A program made the position numbers and the translations under genes. 11,619 nt of DNA, from positions 1-11,619 of the forward strand of contig NZ_JACUUA010000109.1 of assembly GCF_014859565.1 (NCBI RefSeq), in the 5' to 3' direction. Shown piece by piece: positions 6,777 through 11,619 of the stretch; positions within the stretch are counted from its first letter, which is position 1; each line of letters starts with the position of its first letter. This stretch comes from Marinospirillum sp. GTDB taxonomy: Bacteria; Pseudomonadota; Gammaproteobacteria; Pseudomonadales; Halomonadaceae. Below the pieces are notes generated by a model that did not search any database, was not told the origin of the DNA, and saw only the letters and a program-made list of their open reading frames with translations.

Positions 6777-7664
6777 ATGAAACAAAAAATGTTACAACTA
6801 CTGCTCGTTACAAGCCTGCTGTTCCTGCCTGGAATTGCCCTTTCAGAGAACTGGATTCTGAACGGCGAAGCAGCTCGAAAACTGATTGATGAAAAAAATG
6901 CGCTGGTACTGGACGCTCGCGCTGACAACTGGAAAAACCGCCTCTGGTGGAACAGTATCAGCAACAGTGTTGCGGTAAAGTGGCGTGAGCTGTCTGACCA
7001 AGGTGGAGCCAGTCTGGGCAAGGTCAGTCTGGATCAGACCTTTACCAACGAAGTGTTTCAGCGCTGGGGTGTTCATGCCAATCAGCCGGTACTGGTGGTT
7101 GCAGATGCTGAAAACGGCTGGGGAGAAGATGGCCGTATTGTCTGGAGTCTTCGCACTCTTGGACATCAACAAGCCTATCTGGTAGATGGTGGTTTTCAGG
7201 CGCTGAAAGCTGCTGGTGCCAGTAAAGCCAGCAAACCTCGTTTGCCGGGCAGTTTCACTGCGCAGCCAGTTGAAGACTGGCACATCACGGCTGAGCAGAT
7301 TCGTAATCAACTGGGTCAAAGTAATCTGGTTTTGATTGATACCCGTGAACCCCGTGAATTTGCCGGTGAAACCCCTTATGGTGAAAGCCGTGGTGGTCAT
7401 ATTCCAGGTTCTGTTCACCTGCATTATCGTGAACTGACCGATGCCAAAGGGCGACTGCTACCGGAACAGCAAATTCGTCAGAAGCTGCAACAGCTGGGTG
7501 TGAATGAAAACAGCGAAGTGATTGCTTACTGCACCGGTGGTGTTCGTGCAGGCTGGTTTACCAGTGTGCTGCATGATCTGGGATACCAGGCCAAAAACTA
7601 CGATGGTTCCATGTGGGACTGGTCATCAAGAAGTGCAGCTGAATTCCCCCTGACCGTTCGTTGA
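6777..7664 (+). CDS. Exported two-domain rhodanese (sulfurtransferase)
   Basis: This 295-residue protein carries two rhodanese domains behind a Sec signal peptide (MKQKMLQLLLVTSLLFLPG, likely cleavage near ALS-EN at 23-24), so it acts in the periplasm. The N-terminal domain (about 27-147) has LVLDARADNW but no cysteine in its loop (DAENGWGEDGR, 110-120), so it is structural. The C-terminal domain (about 168-292) has VLIDTREPREFAGE, GHIPGSVHLHYREL and the active loop YCTGGVRAG with Cys252, the only cysteine in the protein, which should carry the persulfide. Such enzymes move sulfane sulfur from donors such as thiosulfate to acceptors, but the natural pair is unknown. Its start is 28 bp after the amidohydrolase-like gene. 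A 5-bp-stem hairpin (6748-6763) sits immediately before the GGAG ribosome binding site and might tune translation. Confidence 0.85.
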   Translation: MKQKMLQLLLVTSLLFLPGIALSENWILNGEAARKLIDEKNALVLDARADNWKNRLWWNSISNSVAVKWRELSDQGGASLGKVSLDQTFTNEVFQRWGVHANQPVLVVADAENGWGEDGRIVWSLRTLGHQQAYLVDGGFQALKAAGASKASKPRLPGSFTAQPVEDWHITAEQIRNQLGQSNLVLIDTREPREFAGETPYGESRGGHIPGSVHLHYRELTDAKGRLLPEQQIRQKLQQLGVNENSEVIAYCTGGVRAGWFTSVLHDLGYQAKNYDGSMWDWSSRSAAEFPLTVR

Positions 7665-7684
7665 TTAAAACAGGAAGCCGGATC

Positions 7685-8551
7685 ATGTCTGAAGAAGTGT
7701 TTCGTCTGAGTATTTTCCTGGTGGTGCTGGTTGCTGTTGCCAGTCTGGAATGGCTTTTCCCCAAGCGCCCCTGGCGAGAATCAAGAACCAAACGCTGGGG
7801 TATCAATCTTGGGATTATCGGCATTAATGTTGTGGTACAGCGCCTGACACTGGGTGCTGCTGCGGTGCTGATTGCCCTGCATGTGCAGGCAGAAGGCTGG
7901 GGGCTGTTAAATCTGGTTGACTGGCCAATCTGGTTGAAGTTATTGGCTGGTTTCCTGATTCTTGATCTGGCCATCTACCTGCAACATATCATGTCCCATG
8001 CTTTGCCGTTCTTCTGGCGTTTGCATAAGGTGCACCATGCGGATCTGGATCTGGATGTGACTTCCGGGCTGCGTTTTCATCCGCTTGAGATCATCATTTC
8101 AGTTATCTACAAGGTGGCTGTTGTGGCAGCTTTTGGTATTGATCCTGTTGCAGTGCTGCTGTTTGAGGCAGTGTTGAATGCTTCAGCGATGTTTACCCAT
8201 GGCAATATCCGCATCCCCGGCAAGCTGGATACCTTCTTGCGTTATCTGATTTGCACACCTGACATGCACCGGGTTCATCACTCCATTCACCCACGAGAAG
8301 CCAATTCCAATTTTGGATTTTTTCTCTCCATCTGGGACAGATTTCTGGGCACCATGCAGCATGCCCCGAAAGATGGGCATCTGGGGGTAACGCTGGGGCT
8401 GCGCGAGTTGCAGAAAACCAAAGATGTGACGCTGGGTAAATTGCTGCTGCTGCCCTTCAGCAACCAGTCACAAGGCTACAGCTTCGGGCCGGAAATCAGG
8501 AAAGTTAACGAGCAAGGGGCTGGCACCCAGAGCACGGGTGAAAAAGTTTAA
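7685..8551 (+). CDS. Membrane fatty acid hydroxylase / sterol desaturase family protein
   Basis: This 288-residue inner-membrane protein belongs to the non-heme di-iron hydroxylase superfamily (Pfam PF04116). Hydrophobic segments lie at about 7-22, 38-66, 82-100 and 136-172. The histidine-cluster metal site is complete: HIMSH (101-105), HKVHH (114-118), FHP (131-133), MFTHGN (169-174) and HRVHHS (195-200) followed by His202. Such enzymes oxidise lipids, sterols, carotenoids or alkyl ethers; the substrate here is not evident. ATG 7685 is preferred because AGGAAG lies 7 bases upstream, whereas an in-frame TTG at 7661 overlaps the rhodanese stop. The gap after the rhodanese is 20 bp, so both are probably one transcript. 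Its stop codon lies in the left arm of a terminator hairpin shared with the convergent EAL gene. Confidence 0.88.
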   Translation: MSEEVFRLSIFLVVLVAVASLEWLFPKRPWRESRTKRWGINLGIIGINVVVQRLTLGAAAVLIALHVQAEGWGLLNLVDWPIWLKLLAGFLILDLAIYLQHIMSHALPFFWRLHKVHHADLDLDVTSGLRFHPLEIIISVIYKVAVVAAFGIDPVAVLLFEAVLNASAMFTHGNIRIPGKLDTFLRYLICTPDMHRVHHSIHPREANSNFGFFLSIWDRFLGTMQHAPKDGHLGVTLGLRELQKTKDVTLGKLLLLPFSNQSQGYSFGPEIRKVNEQGAGTQSTGEKV

Positions 8552-8569
8552 CCCGCATCAGCGGGTTAA
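8541..8569 (-). terminator. Shared hairpin terminator between hydroxylase and EAL genes
   Basis: TTAACCCGC (8548-8556) and GCGGGTTAA (8561-8569) form a perfect 9-bp stem with loop ATCA. Read on the minus strand, the stem is followed after a few bases by TTTTT (complement of 8541-8545), giving an intrinsic terminator for the EAL gene. On the plus strand no T-tract follows, so it is weaker for the hydroxylase operon. The hydroxylase stop (8549-8551) is in the left arm and the EAL stop (8558-8560) is in the loop, so the structure overlaps both gene ends. Confidence 0.8.
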
Positions 8570-9373
8570 CAACAGTTGTGGTCTGGCGTAATAAAACCCT
8601 TGCAACAAATCCGCACCCGCATCCACACAATTCAGGTGCTGGCTGCGGGTTTCGATGCCCTCACAAACCACGCGAGCGCCCAGATCATGAATCATATCAA
8701 TCAGCTTGGGCAAAATCAGTCGGGCTCTTGAGTTGGCAACCGCCTGTTCAATCAGACTGCGATCCAGCTTCACCAGATCCGGCGTTAATTGCCAGAGGCG
8801 ATCAAAGTTGGAATGACGACAGCCAAAATCATCAATGGCAATGCGAAACCCTCTTTTACGGTAAGCCTCAATGGCTGTTTGTAATAAACTCAGATCCTCC
8901 ACACTGGCTTCCAGAATTTCCAGCACCACCTGCTGCGGCCTTAATCCGCATAACATCAGTAACTCTTCAAAAGCCTGTCCATGATCCCGTGTCACTGCCA
9001 CCAGGTGACGACCGCTGACATTCAGAAATAAATCCTGTTGGCCCGGTTGCTGCCGCACAAAGTTGGCGGCATGCATGGCTCGACACAGGCGATCCAGATA
9101 CACCGCTTCAGTGGGTGTATTGGCCGCATTAAATGCCGCAGCAGGCGGCAGGTATTCACCACTGACCTTATCAACCGAACGCAACAAGGCTTCATGGGCT
9201 TCCGGCTGTAAGGTGGCAGCATTCAGCAGTGGCTGAAAAAAACTCTGCAATTGCAGGTGCGCAAAAAAACCGCTGATACCTTCAGGCGTTTTCTGTAGCG
9301 GATCAGTGCCCCTCCAGAGTTTGTGCTGTTCATTTTGAAAGTGTTGCTGCAAGGCATCCAAAGCCACGTTCAT
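8558..9373 (-). CDS. EAL-domain cyclic-di-GMP phosphodiesterase, motifs intact
   Basis: This 271-residue soluble protein is almost wholly an EAL domain, the fold that hydrolyses cyclic-di-GMP to pGpG. All signature residues are present in order: Gln47 in FFQPLL, Glu61 in EALLR, Asn118 in LFLNVS, Glu152 in LEILE, Asp181-Asp182 in IDDFG, Lys202 in VKLDRS, Glu238 in CEGIET and Gln258 in QGFYYARP. It is therefore expected to be an active phosphodiesterase. No membrane segment or named sensor domain is seen; residues 1-40 could be a short regulatory helix region. The ATG at 9373 is the only start in its frame after a stop, and the ribosome binding site (GGGA) is modest. A strong terminator (9386-9414) separates it from the upstream degenerate paralogue, so it may need its own promoter or read-through. 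Confidence 0.9.
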   Translation of the reverse strand: MNVALDALQQHFQNEQHKLWRGTDPLQKTPEGISGFFAHLQLQSFFQPLLNAATLQPEAHEALLRSVDKVSGEYLPPAAAFNAANTPTEAVYLDRLCRAMHAANFVRQQPGQQDLFLNVSGRHLVAVTRDHGQAFEELLMLCGLRPQQVVLEILEASVEDLSLLQTAIEAYRKRGFRIAIDDFGCRHSNFDRLWQLTPDLVKLDRSLIEQAVANSRARLILPKLIDMIHDLGARVVCEGIETRSQHLNCVDAGADLLQGFYYARPQLLLTR

Positions 9374-9385
9374 GTTTATTTTCCC

Positions 9386-9414
9386 AAAAAAAAGCCGCCC
9401 TGACTGCTGGCGGC
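9386..9414 (-). terminator. Intrinsic terminator between the two EAL genes
   Basis: On the minus strand GCCGCC (9414-9409), a 9-base loop and GGCGGC (9399-9394) form a 6-bp GC-only stem followed immediately by eight T residues (complement of 9393-9386). This is a textbook rho-independent terminator for the degenerate EAL gene, 30 bp after its stop. It ends only 12 bases before the ATG of the next EAL gene, so it may work as an attenuator controlling read-through. Confidence 0.88.
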
Positions 9415-9444
9415 AAAGTCTGACAAGAGGAGGTTAATGCCATG

Positions 9445-10332
9445 TCACAAACCCAACCCCATCTCGGGGTGTAAACGACGGTTCTGAGCAAAAAGCCGAC
9501 CCGCCTTTCCTGCAGTAATCAACTGTTCCAGTTCACCGCTGCTAAGCAGCGATCCACTGACCAGTTGAAAACCCAGATCCAGTAACAAATTCAGATCTCC
9601 GGTGGTTAACACACCCTCTGCGAGGGTTTCAAGATCCAGATAACCAGCTGCTTTTGTCCATTTTCTAACCAGCGTCCAGTCTGTATCCACCAGCTGCAAA
9701 TATTGCAGATTTAATGAGACCTGCTGCACTCCCAGGTCTTTTAATTGGCTCAACTGGGATAAATTTGCTTGCTCACAAGCAGCCAGCAGACTGTAACCAC
9801 GGGCAGCAAAGCTGCTGATGGCCTGTTCAATACCACTGCAATCATCACAGGCCAGCAAATTCAGGCGCAGGATAATCTGCTCTGGGGTCAGCCCCAGGCT
9901 GGACAACAAACCTTCAAATACCTGCCCATGCCCTGTTGGTACAGCACTCAGATGGCGGGCGTGTACATCCAGTATCAGTTGCTCTGTGGCACCCTGATGC
10001 TGCTGGTTAACATGGTGCAGTGCGTGCAGGGTACGCAGGAAACGATCCAGAAAAATCACGTCTTCTGCATCCCAGGCTTGTAAATACAGCACTTCCACTG
10101 GCTGCTGCCTTCCAGACGACCCCGTTACCAGTAGATGACTGTCACTGGCAACGCGTTGCGCATTGGCAATACGAAAAACACTGCTTTGTACTGGTGTCAG
10201 TCGCAGCTTCCCCAACTGGGCATGGATGGCCTGATCCTCATATTCCAATGAAGCATGGCGACTCAGGGCTGCACTGGGATGCAGTGTTTTTAATTGCTGA
10301 TTAAGTTGTTCGATTACAAAAGTTAATGGCAT
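9445..10332 (-). CDS. Degenerate EAL-domain protein, probably catalytically inactive
   Basis: This 295-residue protein is a divergent paralogue of the EAL protein downstream. Both share the block FLDRF...HALHHV (94-108 here; YLDRL...HAANFV there), the block LDVHARHL..V..GHGQVFEGLL..LGL.PEQ (LNVSGRHL...DHGQAFEELL..CGL.PQQ there) and the C-terminal LAEGV..TGDLN. In the degenerate copy the EAL Glu is Leu67, Asn is Asp122, Glu is Arg156, the Asp pair is Ala185-Cys186, Lys is Ser206 and Gln is Ser259; only Glu239 of AEG remains. It should not hydrolyse cyclic-di-GMP but could bind a ligand or its partner. The start at 10332 has GGAG 7 bases upstream. A Cys-rich small reading frame (10301-10405) overlaps its start in another frame. 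The intact length argues against a decaying pseudogene. Confidence 0.8.
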   Translation of the reverse strand: MPLTFVIEQLNQQLKTLHPSAALSRHASLEYEDQAIHAQLGKLRLTPVQSSVFRIANAQRVASDSHLLVTGSSGRQQPVEVLYLQAWDAEDVIFLDRFLRTLHALHHVNQQHQGATEQLILDVHARHLSAVPTGHGQVFEGLLSSLGLTPEQIILRLNLLACDDCSGIEQAISSFAARGYSLLAACEQANLSQLSQLKDLGVQQVSLNLQYLQLVDTDWTLVRKWTKAAGYLDLETLAEGVLTTGDLNLLLDLGFQLVSGSLLSSGELEQLITAGKAGRLFAQNRRLHPEMGLGL

Positions 10333-10405
10333 GGCTGTGCTCCAGAAAAACTGTCAAAGGCAAAACAGGTGAGAAGCAACAGCAGCACATTCGCAGTTTT
10401 TTCAT
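10301..10405 (-). CDS. Putative Cys-rich leader peptide ahead of the degenerate EAL gene
   Basis: A 34-codon frame starts at ATG 10405 and ends at TAA 10301, overlapping the first 32 bases of the EAL gene in another frame. The peptide begins MKKLRMCCCCF: codons 7-10 (10387-10376) are four consecutive cysteine codons, TGC TGC TGT TGC. Runs of Cys codons in short upstream frames are known as cysteine-responsive attenuators in mycobacteria, and this one lies in a sulfur-acquisition locus. Against it, the ribosome binding site is poor (AGTGAG 8 bases upstream) and the run could arise by chance from a GCA-rich repeat. Two inverted repeats overlap it and would allow alternative RNA folds (see the neighbouring entry). 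Translation is unproven. Confidence 0.35.
   Translation of the reverse strand: MKKLRMCCCCFSPVLPLTVFLEHSHAINFCNRTT
10333..10405 (-). promoter_or_regulatory. Possible leader RNA switch controlling the degenerate EAL gene
   Basis: In the minus-strand transcript AAAAACUG (10401-10394) can pair over 8 bp with CAGUUUUU (10353-10346), enclosing the Cys codons. UGUGCU (10389-10384), which overlaps the first two Cys codons, can pair with AGCACA (10341-10336), which contains the last two bases of the EAL ribosome binding site GGAG (10343-10340). The two pairings interleave, so they are either alternatives or a pseudoknot. A ribosome paused on the Cys codons would block the second pairing and free the ribosome binding site. 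The stems are short and no energy calculation was done. Confidence 0.35.
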
Positions 10406-10593
10406 GGCAGGCACTCACTTTGTTCTTTTCGGTTTGGCCAATTTAATGTGATTGCTTATGAAACCCAACCAAGAAAAACTGCACTCTATATTCCCTAATC
10501 TGCTATCGGTACTGCCTTTTATTCTTTTTTGTATGGATTAATTTGCTTTAGTCTGGCAGCCATCTGTTCAACCTGAATGCTGCGGAGCCGGAA
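10406..10593. promoter_or_regulatory. Divergent control region between EAL pair and sbp
   Basis: This stretch should hold the promoters of the EAL leader and of sbp. For the minus strand, TTGGGT (complement of 10463-10468) and TTAAAT (complement of 10441-10446) are spaced 16 bp and would start transcription about 30 bases before the Cys-rich frame. For sbp, no good -35/-10 pair stands out; TTTAGT (10547-10552) is a weak -10 candidate. AGAAAAACTG occurs at 10472-10481 and again at 10344-10353, with an inverted near-copy at 10394-10403, possibly regulator sites. A small palindrome TTGGCCAA lies at 10434-10441. CysB is the expected activator of sbp, but I cannot place its site. Confidence 0.4.
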
Positions 10594-11619
10594 ATGCCCT
10601 CCACCCTGTTATTGTTTACACGTTTTTTTGTCACTGTTTCCATCACCTTTCTGCTGTTGCTGAGCAGTGTGCAGGCGGAAGCCCGCAGCATCACGCTGAT
10701 GAATGTGTCTTACGACCCAACCCGTGAATTCTATCGGGATTACAACGATCTGTTTGCCCAGTGGTGGCAGCAACAAACCGGGCAGCGGGTGAACTTTCGT
10801 TTGTCCAATGGTGGTTCCGGCACCCAGGCACGCTCCGTGACGGAGGGATTACCCGCTGATGTTGCCACTCTGGCGCTGGCTTATGACATCGACCAGTTGC
10901 ATGAACGCAGCCAGCTGATTCCTGCCGACTGGCAACAACGCCTGCCTTACAACAGCGCCCCCTATACCTCCACCGTGGTGTTTCTGGTTCGATCCGGCAA
11001 CCCCAAAGGCATTCAGGACTGGGATGACCTGATTCGTGAGGATGTGCAGGTGATCACACCCAACCCCAAAACCTCCGGCGGTGCCCGCTGGAATTATCTG
11101 GCCGCCTGGGCTTATGCCGAGAAAAAATACGGCAGCAAAGAGCAGGCTCGGAATTTTGTACAGCAGCTTTTTGCTCGTGTGCCGGTGCTGGACCCCGGTG
11201 CGCGTGGTGCCACCAATAGTTTTGTACAGCGTGGATTGGGGGATGTGTTTCTGGCCTGGGAAAATGAGGCTTTTCTGGCAATGGAAAAACTGGCACCCGG
11301 CCAGTTCGAGATTGTTTTACCTTCACTGAGTATTCTGGCTGAACCTCCAGTGACTGTGATTGATGCCAACGTGGATCGTCGTGGCACGCGCGCTGTGGCG
11401 GAGGCTTATCTGGAACAGTTGTATTCTGATGATGCCCAGCGCTTGATTGCCCAGCATTATTACCGCCCAGCCAACCCGGCCATTGCTGCCGAGTTCAGTG
11501 ACCGTTTTCCACAATTACAGCTGATAACGGTGGATGACTTTTTTGGTGGCTGGCAACAGGCACAGGCGGAACACTTCAGTAATGGTGGTGTTTTTGATCA
11601 ACTGCTGCAACAGATTAAC
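10594..11619 (+). CDS. sbp: Periplasmic sulfate-binding protein (3' end beyond window)
   Basis: This frame begins at ATG 10594 with CGGAG 6 bases upstream and is still open at the window edge after 342 codons. The product is the periplasmic receptor of the sulfate/thiosulfate ABC transporter (CysTWA). It has a Sec signal peptide (hydrophobic 11-25, likely cleavage after VQA at 28). Family blocks are NVSYDPTRE (37-45), [10 protein letters not shown] (73-82), LALAYD (93-98), SAPYTST (121-127), [18 protein letters not shown] (155-172), [11 protein letters not shown] (200-210) and AWENEAFL (221-228), nearly the same as E. coli Sbp. The last residues NGGVFDQLL match the extreme C-terminus of E. 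coli Sbp, so only a few codons are missing. CysP, the thiosulfate-preferring paralogue, is less likely given the sequence. It is divergent from the EAL pair. Confidence 0.95.
   Translation, partial: MPSTLLLFTRFFVTVSITFLLLLSSVQAEARSITLMNVSYDPTREFYRDYNDLFAQWWQQQTGQRVNFRLSNGGSGTQARSVTEGLPADVATLALAYDIDQLHERSQLIPADWQQRLPYNSAPYTSTVVFLVRSGNPKGIQDWDDLIREDVQVITPNPKTSGGARWNYLAAWAYAEKKYGSKEQARNFVQQLFARVPVLDPGARGATNSFVQRGLGDVFLAWENEAFLAMEKLAPGQFEIVLPSLSILAEPPVTVIDANVDRRGTRAVAEAYLEQLYSDDAQRLIAQHYYRPANPAIAAEFSDRFPQLQLITVDDFFGGWQQAQAEHFSNGGVFDQLLQQIN

Noticed and set aside
7661..7684. TTG start at 7661 for the hydroxylase, overlapping the rhodanese stop.
   Set aside because: ATG 7685 has a well-spaced AGGAAG and gives a normal N-terminus; the TTG would need an unusual start with no clear site.
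9426..9471. A perfect AGAGGAGG ribosome binding site on the plus strand followed by ATG at 9437 or 9442.
   Set aside because: The frames that follow are only about 16 and 10 codons long and run antisense into the end of the degenerate EAL gene; no recognisable product.
10458..10541. A 27-codon plus-strand frame (MKPNQEKLHS...) upstream of sbp as another leader peptide.
   Set aside because: No ribosome binding site, a single Cys codon and no obvious paired structure; likely chance in AT-rich DNA.

Overview
The window (11,619 bp) reads as a sulfur-acquisition region of a gammaproteobacterium. This rests on three things: close full-length resemblance of SsuE, SsuD, YafN, YafO and the sulfate-binding protein to their enterobacterial and pseudomonad counterparts, strong GGAG-type ribosome binding sites, and moderate GC content. 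I cannot name the genus. I see no transposase, phage gene, tRNA, rRNA or CRISPR array.

Layout: (i) 1-72 is the 3' end of an unidentified gene. (ii) 213-904 is a type II toxin-antitoxin pair, YafN/YafO, ending in an 11-bp-stem hairpin. (iii) 950-4491, minus strand, is the sulfonate uptake operon, transcribed ssuE-ssuA-ssuC-ssuB-ssuF: FMN reductase, periplasmic binding protein with a Tat-type signal, permease, ATPase and a small Mop/TOBE protein. (iv) 4492-4735 is an AT-rich divergent control region. (v) 4736-8551, plus strand, is a co-directional run of ssuD (alkanesulfonate monooxygenase), a metal-ligand-poor amidohydrolase-like protein, an exported two-domain rhodanese and a membrane di-iron fatty-acid-hydroxylase/sterol-desaturase family protein. 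(vi) 8558-10332, minus strand, holds two related EAL-domain proteins; the promoter-distal one keeps every catalytic residue and the promoter-proximal one has lost nearly all. (vii) 10333-10593 is a second divergent control region, and 10594 to the window end is a sulfate-binding protein gene (sbp) with no stop codon inside the window.

How it fits together: SsuABC imports sulfonates, SsuE supplies reduced FMN, and SsuD cleaves the C-S bond to give sulfite and an aldehyde. Sbp feeds sulfate into the assimilation pathway. The amidohydrolase-like protein, rhodanese and hydroxylase lie downstream of ssuD with short gaps, so they may process sulfur or carbon by-products, but no function is proven by sequence. 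The EAL pair may link this locus to cyclic-di-GMP signalling.

The most intriguing feature is a 34-codon reading frame (10301-10405, minus strand) ahead of the degenerate EAL gene. It has four consecutive cysteine codons, and its RNA can form alternative pairings involving those codons and the EAL ribosome binding site. This resembles a cysteine-sensing leader peptide. It is a hypothesis from sequence alone.
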